In this document: positions 22,391-31,770 of the stretch, piece by piece
Layout: every line of letters starts with the position of its first letter
Numbering within the stretch: position 1 is the first letter of the stretch
Assembly: GCA_023213315.1 (NCBI GenBank)
Contig: JAKCPI010006185.1
Span: 52,491-116,490, forward strand
Length of the DNA stretch: 64,000 bases
Source: Euborellia annulipes
Taxonomy: Eukaryota; Arthropoda; Insecta; Dermaptera; Anisolabididae
Direction of reading: 5' to 3'
Notes under the pieces: model-generated
Database searches by the model: none
What the model saw: only the letters and a program-made list of their open reading frames with translations
What the model was told of the DNA's origin: nothing
Program-made: the position numbers and the translations under genes

Positions 22391-22577
22391 TTATTAGGTA
22401 GTGAAATTAAATAAACTATATGAATAAAAAAATGAAAAAGGAATTGAAATAAATTATTATTAAAATAATAAAATTTACAAAATTAATTTTTATTAAATAA
22501 AACAGCCGAAAAAGATAGCTAGCTATCCTGGCATTTTTCTACGAACCCAAATGCAATACTGTATATATCATTTCTGT

Positions 22578-22788
22578 CAGGGGGTATATAAGGGGGGGGG
22601 GCGGGGGCCCGCCCCCCCCCCGCCCCCGAAATTTCCCAAACACATATACATATATAGGGATATACAGACATCAGCGCAACAAATTTTTCCGCAGGGTGGA
22701 AACTTTGATTCCGCAAAGAAAAAATGTTCCGCAGAAAAATTTTCGAGTTCGGCCCCCCCCCCTAAAAAAATTTCTATATACGCCCCTG
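22578..22788. mobile_element. hAT MITE with an 8-bp TSD (ATTTCTGT)
   Basis: Ends CAGGGGGTATATAAGGGG and TTTCTATATACGCCCCTG; ATTTCTGT flanks at 22570-22577 and 22789-22796. Relatives are at 6046 and 36163. Confidence 0.95.
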
Positions 22789-23210
22789 ATTTCTGTAATA
22801 AATTCTACAAAATATAATACCTTTTTTATTCCAATCGGATGCCTAGAACCTGAAATAAGTTAAGTTTTAGAAAAATCAAGTAGGTGGGGCTTAGATTTTA
22901 TCAAATTCATTAATTACGATTTAAAAATATTATTCTTTTGTGGGCGCATCTCCAACGCCACATTCCATTTGCACCTGCCTAATTACGGACATCATCAAAA
23001 TGCCCAAAGAAGAAATATACATAGATACAAAAAGTTTCTTTCAAAAATCAACATTTAAATTATGCTCATTTAAAAAGTCAACTTTATAAAAAATGAAATC
23101 CAGACTCGCTTGCAGGCATTCATCAAAAACAGTGAAGCTGTCACAATTGCACAGATGTAAATTAATGCTATTTATCACAGTTATTTCATATCTCGATTTG
23201 ACAATTCTTT

Positions 23211-23675
23211 TTAAAGACAATGATTACAGTCCAAATTTTGATTAATTACGACATCTAATTTAGCATTTATTTGAATTAAGAGTTCAAACATTGAATTTAT
23301 TTTACTATCCATATTCCTTGCTTGATTATTTAAACTTAAAATTTCTTCTTGCATTTGTTGAAACTGTTCATTTTTATATTTGTGAGAAACAATTGGCGTT
23401 AATTTTTCTATTCTTTGGTCATTTAATGAAGGTTCATTTATTAAAGAGTTATTCACAAAAATCTCTTCCACTGGTTTTAAATGAGTGTCATCTTCTGTTA
23501 ATTTTTCTATTCTTTGGTCATTTAATGAAGATTCATTTATTAAAGAGCTATTCACAAAAATCTCTTCCATTGGTTTTAAATGAATGTCATCTTCTTTCTC
23601 TTGTTTAACAAAAATCTTGCAATTTTCTTCATTTATCTCAGAGTCCAAATCCATATCTTGTAAAGCAATATTTGC
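23211..23675 (-). CDS. Alternative terminal exon C of the THAP gene: 33-residue repeats and coiled coil
   Basis: It opens after the acceptor ATTTTAG with ANIALQDMDLDSEINEEN, nearly the same start as exon B at 24628, and ends CNHCL then TAA at 23211-23213 (155 codons). It carries two 33-residue repeats (EDD.HLKP.EEIFVN.SLIN, then E.SLNDQRIEKLT; 99-bp units at 23398-23496 and 23497-23595). A segment of heptads follows (FQQMQEEILSLNNQ...INSMFELLIQINAKLDVVI), a probable coiled coil for self-association. It has no THAP finger of its own, so it would act as the C-terminus of a spliced product. Which donor it uses is inferred; AAT/GTAATG inside exon A (about 25675) has the right phase. Introns upstream of exons B and C are also alike, which indicates tandem duplication. 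Confidence 0.6.
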   Translation of the reverse strand, partial: ANIALQDMDLDSEINEENCKIFVKQEKEDDIHLKPMEEIFVNSSLINESSLNDQRIEKLTEDDTHLKPVEEIFVNNSLINEPSLNDQRIEKLTPIVSHKYKNEQFQQMQEEILSLNNQARNMDSKINSMFELLIQINAKLDVVINQNLDCNHCL

Positions 23676-24241
23676 CTAAAATAATAGATTAAATATATTA
23701 CTTGTGTACATTAAGACATCGCCATTTAAACGTTTTGAGTTATAAATTGTAGGGGTCTCTAATAAGAGCGATATTAGTCTCGAACCTTGAATTTAGACAT
23801 CCAAAATGAACAATCGATAATGTGAAAAAGGTCAATTCAGTCCACGAGATTTCGAGAATGAAATCAAGTATATATTATAATAAAAATTAACCTTTTTCAC
23901 ATCATCGATATATTAACCTACAGTCCTGGTGAATCCATTATAAAATAAACAAGTTAAATTATTTTATAAGTTTCGCCTAAAGAGCGGAGGCAAATTTTTA
24001 ACAATATATTATGACGTCATTTGGGGGAGGGGGGGGTAAAAAATTACCCTCCCTAGGGCTCTTCTTGATTTATTTCCTCCCCCAAAATGAGTCTATAAAA
24101 ATCCATAAAAAAATATTTTTAAAAAAATTTTTAAAAAAAACAAAAAAAAAAAAAATTGGGGTTCTTTCAACTTTATATTTTTGTACAATTAATGGAATTA
24201 AATTAATAGAATTTTTTGAAATTCCTAAATATTCCCTGCTC

Positions 24242-24628
24242 TTATTTATTCTCGACTAATTCTTTCCATAATATAGGGAGGGGATTAGTAATATCTTTAA
24301 CAGGACTTACGTATTCTGATTCTGGGCTGTAAGATACAAATTCTGGGGATCTCGTGGACGGTCCAGAATCTAAATTTTGATTTTTTTTTTTTAATTTGGA
24401 AGTTTTTCTTTTTATTCTTGATTTAGTTACTTTCAATGAACATTGTATTCCTTTTGACATTACAGAAGGTTTTAAAGCCGAGCATTGAGTTGATTTATTT
24501 ATTTTATTTATAAAAAAAGTAGAGGGTAATTTTTGTGCGTCATCTTCTATCTCTTGTTTAACCAAAAAATTGGAGTTTTCATCATTAATCTCAGAATTCA
24601 AATCCACATCTTGTAAAGGAATATTTGC
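24242..24628 (-). CDS. Alternative terminal exon B of the THAP gene
   Basis: It opens after a T-rich acceptor (TTTTTTTAG) with ANIPLQDVDLNSEINDEN and ends ILWKELVENK then TAA at 24242-24244 (129 codons). From QKLPSTFFINKINK onward it matches exon A (QKLPSTVFINKVNK) along its length, including SKGIQCSLKV and the SPVKDITNPLPILW tail. It therefore joins an exon-C-like head to an exon-A-like tail. The stop overlaps an AATAAA (GAGAATAAATAAG on the minus strand). Low-complexity and charged, it has no recognised domain of its own. Its use as an alternative end of the THAP gene is inferred from phase, order and homology. Confidence 0.6.
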   Translation of the reverse strand, partial: ANIPLQDVDLNSEINDENSNFLVKQEIEDDAQKLPSTFFINKINKSTQCSALKPSVMSKGIQCSLKVTKSRIKRKTSKLKKKNQNLDSGPSTRSPEFVSYSPESEYVSPVKDITNPLPILWKELVENK

Positions 24629-24639
24629 CTAAAAAAATA

Positions 24640-25340
24640 ATAGATTAGTTATGCATTAAAAACATCGCCATTTAAAGACTTTCACTTATGAATTGTAGGG
24701 GTCACTAATAATCATCTCGAATGTGTTTTTTAAATATTTTGTTTTGGGGGTTGAGAGACCAAAGGGCAAAAACTGAGAGAGAATTAGCCCTAGCAAAATT
24801 GTTAAATTTGGAAATTATATTTTGGACCCATTCAGTTAAATTATATAGAGTAAGATTGCAAATTTATACTTTGGAATAAAAAACAAGTCCGATCTAATTC
24901 TTTCTCCGACTTTGGTCTCGCATAAATATGAATCGATGACCCGGAGGGCGGGCCGTCACTCCGCCACTCTGGGAACCCGTCAATGTACACTTTATTTAAA
25001 TAAAAACCAAATATTACAAATCAAGTCTTTTTGAATACCCAAAAACTCCCTCCCACACCAACGGCCAGCAAACAGCAAAGGGCATCCCGGAGGAACAACA
25101 TCAGCGATTACACAACACTTTTGTGGTTAGAACTCAAGATCCAATTTGAAACAAAATCAAGGAGATTTATACTAATTACATTTTATAATTTTTTTGACCG
25201 ATCATCCGTCTTAGGCGAAGAAAATGCAAAGTCAATTTAATTTGATAAAAATCTCCATTTTTCCGAATCAGCATATGAATTAAATAAATTTGTATCGTAT
25301 GGGCCGAGATGCGAGCCCGCGACCCTTGATACAAATGGAA
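24640..25340. other. Intron between THAP terminal exons, with SINE-like debris
   Basis: At 24650-24725 the intron resembles 23690-23770 (CATCGCCATTTAAA, GAATTGTAGGGGTC). Near 24935-24985 and 25295-25330 are reversed tRNA-like fragments (GATGCGAGCCCGCGACCC). Confidence 0.4.
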
Positions 25341-25973
25341 TCAAATACAATTTTTTGTAATCCCTAAATATTCTCTGCTCTTATCCTCGACCAATTCTAT
25401 CCATAATATAGTGAGGGGATTTGAAATATCCTTAGCAGGACTTACCTCTTCTGATTCTGAACAGCAAGATTCTGGTGAACTTGTGGATAGTCCAGAATCT
25501 AAATTTGTATTTGTTTTTATAAATTTGGGGGTTCTCCCATGCGTTCTTGATGTAGTTACTTTCAATGAACATTGTATTCCTTTTGACCTTACATGAGGTT
25601 TCAAAGCCGAGAGTTGAGTCCCTTTATTTACTTTATTTATAAAAACAGTAGAGGGTAATTTTTGTGCCATTACATTAGCCACTTTTAACTCGATTTCAGA
25701 ATGTTTGTGTTCGGAAGGTTCATCAACGAGTGAATCAGGAAACTCTCTAGGTGGAGGTTCAATTGAAATTGGAATTTCTTCTCTAGAGCTTTCTTCCAAT
25801 ATCAAATTAATTTTTTTTCTTTTTAAAAATTCTGGTTCAGGCCTCGCTTTCCTCTTCTGCGCACTTCTGTCAGGTTGGCACTCAAATATATGTGGTACCA
25901 CATTAGCCTTCAAAATTTTTTTTTTTTGATTGCCATATTTAAACGAGATATAATTCTCCAAATCTTCTTCGAT
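25341..25973 (-). CDS. Exon A of the THAP gene: end of the zinc finger plus a charged tail
   Basis: It opens after TTTTTTTTTTAG with IEEDLENYISFKYGNQ in phase 0, exactly continuing exon 2. It supplies the conserved THAP C-terminal box (ILKANVVPHIF, about residues 96-106, equal to the LKxxAVPTxF box of the family). The exon then codes a basic stretch (RSAQKRKARPEPEFLKRKK, likely nuclear signal), an acidic Pro-rich part, and the QKLPST...SKGIQCSLKV...SPAKDISNPL segment shared with exon B. It stops at TGA 25341-25343. Spliced to exons 1-2 it gives about 286 residues. An internal AAT/GTAATG at about 25675 could act as a donor to exons B or C. There is no transposase domain, so this is a stand-alone THAP protein, most likely DNA-binding and nuclear. 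Confidence 0.8.
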   Translation of the reverse strand: MEEDLENYISFKYGNQKKKILKANVVPHIFECQPDRSAQKRKARPEPEFLKRKKINLILEESSREEIPISIEPPPREFPDSLVDEPSEHKHSEIELKVANVMAQKLPSTVFINKVNKGTQLSALKPHVRSKGIQCSLKVTTSRTHGRTPKFIKTNTNLDSGLSTSSPESCCSESEEVSPAKDISNPLTILWIELVEDKSREYLGITKNCI

Positions 25974-26091
25974 CTAAAAAAAAATTATTATTTTTTATTA
26001 TGAAAATTTGTTTGATTTAAAAACTATATAGGAAAGAAAGAAGACAGGTATTTTGTGGATCTACTTCCACTAAAGACTTTTTATGGTCTAT

Positions 26092-26188
26092 GCCTTAAAT
26101 AAAATCATCGGACTGCCCGGGGTCCGAACCCGCGACGTATGGTATAGAGGGTAGGCGCGCTACCACCTACTCCAAGCCCCGAGGGCCC
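26092..26188 (-). repeat. SINE-A, head only
   Basis: Minus-strand tRNA-derived head with CTCGGGGCTTGGAGTAGG, GCGGGTTCGGACCCCGGGCA and GATGATTTTATTTAAGGC, cut off after about 97 bp. It lies in the intron between THAP exons 2 and A. Confidence 0.75.
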
Positions 26189-26236
26189 CTTTTTTTCTTT
26201 TAATTAAAACATTATTTTTATTTATCAGATTAAAAG

Positions 26237-26265
<29 letters not shown>

Positions 26266-26269
<4 letters not shown>

Positions 26270-27250
26270 CTGGAAGGTTTCCGCGACTGGATGTATGCGA
26301 AGATAAGTTTTCTCGGGTTGAGTCGTGTGTGATGTTGAGATTTACTCGACGTTTCGGCTCTCCTTTTGGAGCCATTTTCAAGAGTATGGAATTAGGGGGG
26401 AATTGTTGGGGTGGTTTGTTTACGGGGTCGCAATCTTGCTGGTCCCCAGGTCAATTTGGATGCCTCAGAGGCTTGGTTTGGTCTCTGAGAGCAGGAGGAA
26501 GGTTGAGTGTGTGTAATTGCATTTGTGTTCGGTTTAGGTTGACTACGGGGCCTCAGTCTGCCTCCCCAAGTCGATGTGTTATTGGTTTGGTTAGTGGATG
26601 TGTTAGGAGATTAGGTTTGTTTCTGAGATTTAGATTGGGGGTGTGTGTGTGTGTGTGATCGTGTCTGTGTTTAATTTAGGTTGACTTTGGGGCCTCAATC
26701 TGCCTACTCCCCAGTCGATGTATGGCTGAATGTTTCCGAGGCTTGTGTTTGTCTTTGAGATGTGTTGGGTTGTGTGGTGGCGGTTTGCGAGTTGATGGTC
26801 GAAGTGATTTGTGTTTTGGTTTTTCTTACTGCTATGGCGCTCGAGGTCTTGACTGCTTGATGGCTAGCTGACGACTGAACCCTCTCGGTTGGGTTTGCTG
26901 CTTTTATACCTGAGTTGGTTGGGGTACTAATGGTCATTCCTTTGTTATTGCCTGACCCCTTTTTAGAGCTAATTGGTTTCTCTAGTGGTAATCCCTTTTT
27001 TGAACCTTATGAACTGCTTAATTGGTGTGGTGGAAGGGGACCCTTTGTTAGGTTTAATAGCCTTGCTAATGGAAGTCCCTTTGTTAGTAGTAATCCCTTT
27101 GTTAATGTTAGAAGTTTTGATAATTGATTTGTTAACGGGTGTGTGTGGAATGTGAAGTGTTTGATCCTTGTCTTTGACCTGCCTGTGTGGTCTTTTGCTC
27201 AGCATTGTAATTAGAGGTTTCCATGTGGACGGGAAGTTAAGGGCATCGTC
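26266..27250 (-). mobile_element. Penelope-like element, 3' part (minus copy)
   Basis: On the minus strand it begins in DDALNFPSTWKPL, the C-terminal motif of the endonuclease region. It continues into a Lys/Thr-rich tail with repeated NKG units and ends with a hammerhead-like motif at 26347-26386. The same DDALNFPSTWKPL occurs in the plus copy at 27527-27570, so the two are head to head. Confidence 0.7.
26347..26386 (-). ncRNA. Hammerhead-like motif (decayed core, strong stem)
   Basis: Minus strand: TTGAAAA in place of CTGANGA (two changes), a GGCTC/GAGCC stem, then GAAACG. Confidence 0.35.
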
Positions 27251-27356
27251 TTTTTTTTTTGGGTTTTTTGGCACAAGGTAAAACTTTGTGCAGAATTTCC
27301 CCCCCTAACAAAGTTGAAAAAACAAAAGAAAAAATTTTTTTAATTTTTAACACAAA

Positions 27357-27573
27357 AAAATACAAAATAAAACTCGACCCACAATCAGCCATCGTTAAAC
27401 ACCACAATGAAACTGGCCATACCATGAACTTCGACCAAAGCAAAACAATAGAATCAATAGACAACTTCCACACCCGCATTACACGAGAAGCCATAGAAAT
27501 CCACAAAAGGCCAGAATGTCTAAACAAAAGAGACGATGCCCTTAACTTCCCGTCCACATGGAAACCTCTAATT
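27357..27573 (+). mobile_element. Penelope-like element, C-terminal coding fragment (plus copy)
   Basis: It reads QSAIVKHHNETGHTMNF, then IESIDNFHTRITREAIEIHK and LNKRDDALNFPSTWKPLIPS to a stop. H.ETGH...R..REAIEI...LN.RDD...L...W is the usual end of the GIY-YIG region in Penelope-like elements. The upstream part is lost in poly-A/poly-C sequence. Confidence 0.8.
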
Positions 27574-28068
27574 CCATCCTAATATATATATTAGGATGGT
27601 TCTTATTTTGGACTTTTTCTGTTTTTTTTTCTCGACTGTAGTCCTAAATCGGTTCCAAATCTAAAAAAAAAAAAATTAATGCCAAGTTTTGAGGTTGGGC
27701 TGGTGATTTGTAATAATTAACCCCCCGCGATATCTGTCAAAGTTTTTAATGGTTAAATAAAATCCCAGGAAAAGAGGTTCTGCTCTAACTTTAGAATTTT
27801 TTACCTTGAACTAATTAAAATAACATGTCGACAAATCCGGGTTTGATAATATGTGCACTTAAAGCACAATTTAACTCTCTATAATAAAGGTCTCTAATGA
27901 ATTTTTGCTAACGTTTTTTCAAACAAAGCTCTGCCTGAATTATATATACAGTATATGAATGCTTCAAAGTTATTCGAGGTCAAAATTAATCTAGAACTTT
28001 GATTTTGACCTCGATAAGTTTGAAGTAGTTAAAAAAATCATAAGAGACCTTTTTTATAGAGCGTTGAA

Positions 28069-28130
28069 GCTTGGAAGCGACATGTTATATGATTAATAAT
28101 TGCTGATCATATAACATGTCGCTTCCAAGC
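28069..28130. repeat. Perfect 25-bp-arm hairpin
   Basis: Arms 28069-28093 (GCTTGGAAGCGACATGTTAT...) and 28106-28130 are exact reverse complements around a 12-base loop. The size fits a small-RNA precursor, but it lies inside a repeat-like element. Confidence 0.8.
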
Positions 28131-28176
28131 GTTTTAATTGTAAGGGCCGTAATGTGGTGAATTGAGGTGAAATCCA

Positions 28177-28207
28177 CTGAGGAAGGAGTGCCGATAGGTC
28201 TCCGAAA
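28177..28207 (+). ncRNA. Hammerhead-ribozyme-like motif
   Basis: CTGAGGA (exact CUGANGA), a stem GGAG/CTCC, then GAAA. The surrounding Penelope sequence is not otherwise recognisable. Confidence 0.45.
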
Positions 28208-28679
28208 TATCTGGAAATATTGCCTTGCTAACGAATTAAAAACAATTGCTGAAAATATAGCGTTTTTTTTCTCTTTAATTAAGAGCTAAAACTTGGCATG
28301 AAATTTTATTTATAGAAAAAAACCGATTTAAGACTATCGTCGAAAAAAATCGAAAAAGTCGATAATAAGAATCACCCTAGTAACTTATATATATACCTGG
28401 TATATATGTTATCTCAGTGAATTAGTGGTCAAGTCAATTTTGTTTATTTTTCAGAACACTACTTTTAAAGATTAAAATCCGAAGATTTATAATAACTTCT
28501 AAAAACGTACATCTTAATAACTTTATTTATAATTTACCCCTGACTTCCATGATCCTCTTAGGCCACGGAAATATATTAAATGATAAACATTTTGAGGGAT
28601 ATGTAGAGTAGACTGTTCGGAATCTAAATTTTCAATTGAAAAAAATTCCCCTTTTTCAAACAAAGCTCTACCTGGTTAT

Positions 28680-29090
28680 CATAGGGGGTTTTGGGGGTTA
28701 AAACGCCCCCCCCCCCCCCATGGGATCCAAGCCATGACTAGATATTTAAGCTTTATAATACAAATTATATTTCATATAGGGTAAGAGAAAGTAAAATCTA
28801 ATAATTTACTCTAGCTAAAAAAAAAATACCCTAAAATAACCTTACATTTTTCAAATGTTCGAAAAAATTTTCTTGAACCCCCCCCCCTTCCATTAAAAAT
28901 TTCTGGCTACGCCAAATATACAGTATAATTTTATTTCGATAATAGCTTTTTATAAAATAACAAAAAACATACCAATAAATAAAAAATATTGTACATGCCT
29001 ATATTGTTATTATATAGAGATTATATTATTAGAAAATATACCAAGAAACATTGATTTATAAGGACTTTTTTTAAAGCCTTAAAAATTTAA
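28680..29090. other. THAP intron 2, right part: C-run repeat debris
   Basis: C-tract pieces at 28712-28722 and 28881-28890 and a minus-strand R1 5' stub at 28768-28795 (GGGTAAGAGAAAGTAAAA). No exon is seen. Confidence 0.4.
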
Positions 29091-29096
29091 ACTTAC

Positions 29097-29395
29097 ATTG
29101 AAATGATCTTCACAGCAATACATATTTGATTTAGGAGAAATATCAGAAACATTCCTTCTGGCTGCTTTTATCCATGCTCGGCGCCTTTTTCTATCACTTG
29201 GCAAAGCGAAGAATAATTTGTTTGGAGTAGAATTTGATGTTGATGTGCAGTTCGGCACAAAACAATAAAATTTTCCTTTTTTTTTTGTTGCACTAAAAAC
29301 AAATGAAAGATTAAAAATAGAATGGGAAAAAAATTATACATTTTTAAAAATATAAATACTAACCTTGCCTGCATAGATTCTTGGTTGCTTGACAT
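29097..29395 (-). CDS. THAP zinc-finger gene, exons 1 and 2
   Basis: Exon 1 (29364-29395) starts at ATG and codes MSSNQESMQA plus two bases, with donor AAG/GTTAGT. Exon 2 (29097-29292) follows the acceptor TTTGTTTTTAG, continues in phase, and ends in phase 0 at AAT/GTAAGT. Together they encode 76 residues holding the C2CH metal ligands of a THAP domain: Cys21, Cys26, Cys71 and His74, with 44 residues between the second and third, plus Trp51 and the F.LP..R..R..W pattern (FFALPSDRKRRRAW). THAP domains bind DNA in the major groove and occur in P-element transposases and cellular regulators. The finger is completed by exon A at 25341-25973. A 69-bp intron separates exons 1 and 2. Every ligand is present, so it looks functional. 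Confidence 0.88.
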
Positions 29396-29787
29396 ATTCC
29401 AATGTAAATAAATATATTTGGATAATTTATTTAATAAATATTGAAATAAATATATTGTATCGTTTGATGTCCATATGGCTAAAAATGCCGAAAAGATTTC
29501 AAAAAATATATATTTCAATCTGAAACATAACCATATCAAATAAATATAAAAATAAATTTTCTATTCTATTTGTGTATGATTTTAAGTTGGGGATTTAAAA
29601 AACTTACTTTCTTTAATTTCTAACTTTTTATAAGACCACAAACTTTGGGAAGCCTTGAAACAGATCATACATTCAATTGAAGCGACGAGAGACAAAAAAC
29701 CTGCACGTAAATAGATGGGCAAGACCAAAGCCATGGAACAAAGCGCCTGGGGCTAATGTCAGACAAAAGCTGCTAGTGGGTGACGTC

Positions 29788-30157
29788 CAGAGTTGGCAGG
29801 TTTTATCCCGCAGAGTATAATACACGGTTGTATACATGTATAAAACTATTGCGGATAAAACTAGGCAGATGTATAAAAAGTATAAAACTGTAAAAAAACC
29901 AACCCCTCCCCTGAAAACAGCTTAAAAGCTTTTCATATTTTATAATGTTTTAAAGCATTGACGATGTTGTTTGCTTTTTATTTAGTGAATAATATAATCA
30001 AAATGTTAATAATTGAAAAATGAAATTTTATTTGAATTTCCTTTCTCGTCGGGTTTGCGCATGCGCATCCAAGTTTTATACATTTTATACGTTTTATACA
30101 AGTTTTATCCGCGATTTTTGTATAAAACTGCAAAATCGTGTATAAAACCCAACTCTG
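29788..30157. mobile_element. hAT MITE with an 8-bp TSD (GTGACGTC), rich in TATAAAA
   Basis: Ends CAGAGTTGGCAGGTTTTA and TAAAACCCAACTCTG; GTGACGTC flanks at 29780-29787 and 30158-30165. The interior carries about ten TATAAAA or TTTTATA motifs on both strands. It is 370 bp and non-coding, and lies about 390 bp upstream of the THAP start codon. Confidence 0.93.
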
Positions 30158-30193
30158 GTGACGTCACAGCCCTACACGTACTCATTTCCCGCC
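30158..30193. promoter_or_regulatory. CRE-like and E2F-like sites upstream of the THAP gene
   Basis: TGACGTCA (30159-30166), a perfect cAMP-response-element palindrome, and TTTCCCGCC (30185-30193), an E2F consensus, lie 20 bp apart in a GC-richer stretch. Before the hAT insertion these sites would have been about 400 bp upstream of the THAP start. Function is inferred from motif only. Confidence 0.35.
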
Positions 30194-30448
30194 ATTTTTT
30201 TTTTTAAATCCTTATATCTCCAAAAATATTTAAAATTTTTGAATTCTGTTTTCGCCAAAGGTTTTCTAATACATTAATCTCTCGATTTTTATCAAAAAAC
30301 ATATATTTAACAAGACTGTGAGTGTTTTTTTACTGATGAGGCTGACAGTTGATTCAACTTATTTTATGTTTAAAATTTAATTCTGTAAAGAATCTGTACT
30401 TCTCTTGATATCGTTTACGAGCACAATTGATAATATCACAAAATTTTC

Positions 30449-31340
30449 AAGTTTTAGAAAAATCAAGTAGGTGGGGCATAGATTTTATCAAATTCTTAAT
30501 TACGATTTAAAAATATTATTCTTTTGTGGGCGCATCTCCAACGCCACATTCCATTTGCACCTGCCTAATTACGGACATCATCAAAATGCCCAAAGAAGAA
30601 ATATACATAGATACAAAAAGTTTCTTTCAAAAATCAACATTTAAATTATGCTCATTTAAAAAGTCAACTTTATAAAAAATGAAGTCCAGACTCGCTTGCA
30701 GGCATTCATCAAAAACAGTGAAGCTGTCACAATTGCACAGATGTAAATTAATGCTATTTATCACAGTTATTTCATATCTCGATTTGACAATTCTTTTTAA
30801 AGACAATGATTACAGTCCGAATTTTGATTAATTACGACATCTAATTTAGCATTTATTTGAATTAAGAGTTCAAACATTGAATTTATTTTACTATCCATAT
30901 TCCTTGCTTGATTATTTAAACTTAAAATTTCTTCTTGCATTTGTTGAAACTGTTCATTTTTATATTTGTGAGAAACAATTGGCGTTAATTTTTCTATTCT
31001 TTGGTCATTTAATGAAGGTTCATTTATTAAAGAGTTATTCACAAAAATCTCTTCCACTGGTTTTAAATGAGTGTCATCTTCTGTTAATTTTTCTATTCTT
31101 TGGTCATTTAATGAAGATTCATTTATTAAAGAGCTATTCACAAAAATCTCTTCCACTGGTTTTAAATGAGTGTCATCTTCTGTTAATTTTTCTATTCTTT
31201 GGTCATTTAATGAAGGTTCATTTATTAAGGAGAGCTATTCACAAAAAATCTCTTCCATTGGTTTTAAATGAGTGTTATCTTCTGTTAATTTTTCTATTCT
31301 TTGGTCATTTAATGAAGGTTCATTTATTAAAGAGCTCTTG
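30449..31340 (-). pseudogene. Duplicated, frame-broken copy of THAP terminal exon C
   Basis: It matches 22862-23595 almost base for base from AAGTTTTAGAAAAATCAAGT through the stop codon and coiled-coil part. It then carries 3.5 copies of the 99-bp repeat (30984-31082, 31083-31181, 31182-31283, 31284-31340) instead of two. The third unit has three added bases in two places; the single extra A gives a TAG in the minus-strand frame. The exon start (ANIALQDM...) is missing, replaced by another repeat at 31341. It lies upstream of the THAP start on the same strand, so it cannot serve as its last exon and is best read as a dead duplicate. Confidence 0.8.
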
Positions 31341-31770
31341 TACTATTAAACGAGCAATGTATATTTGTTTGTTTGTTTGTTTATGGTATATGTAAGCATA
31401 TCAGTTCTTGAAAACGGCTCTAACGATTTTTTCAAATTTTAAATATTTAATATTTGCGGTCCAAATATGCAATTATGCTAGGTCTCGTGTTTGGGAAAAA
31501 GTACTTTACTGATGTACTTTTTTAGTCTTTTGCAATTTTCTCGAAATTCCCTTTAACGATTTCGTTCAAATTTTAAATAGTTCCTAGTTCCGGTATAGAA
31601 AACAAAGTGCGATAGGTCTCGTCTTCGGGAAGCCTCGAGTACTAGTACTTTCCAAGTGTACTTTTTTTCTAATTTTTTGTTGAAATTCGCTTTAACGATT
31701 TCTCTCAAATTTTAAATATTTCCTATTTCCAGAATACAATTTTAAACCTTTTTCCAATTAAAAAAAAAAA
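31341..31770 (+). repeat. R1-related repeat
   Basis: It starts TACTATTAAACGAGCAATG with GTTTGTTTGTTT, then GAAAACGGCTCTAACGATTT and AGTACTTTACTGATGTACTT, followed by a second GTACTAGTACTTTCCAAGTG unit. It shares the R1 ACTTTACTGATGTACTT block but has a different head. Confidence 0.55.

Larger units (their letters stand above)
27589..28383. mobile_element. Putative TIR element with TA target duplication
   Basis: The left end (GGATGGTTCTTATTTTGGAC...CCTAAATCGGTTC) and right end (complement of GGGTGATTCTTATTATCGAC...TTAAATCGG) form inverted repeats of about 65 bp with mismatches, flanked by TA. No transposase frame is visible. Inside are a hammerhead-like motif (28177-28207) and a perfect 25-bp hairpin (28069-28130). 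Confidence 0.55.

Noticed and set aside
29168..29539. 123-codon minus-strand open frame over the THAP exons
   Set aside because: It is a wrong-frame shadow; the THAP C2CH ligands appear only in the spliced frame.
23398..31340. 99-bp repeats considered as a CRISPR or satellite array
   Set aside because: Units are contiguous without spacers and code in frame inside an exon. This is a coding minisatellite.
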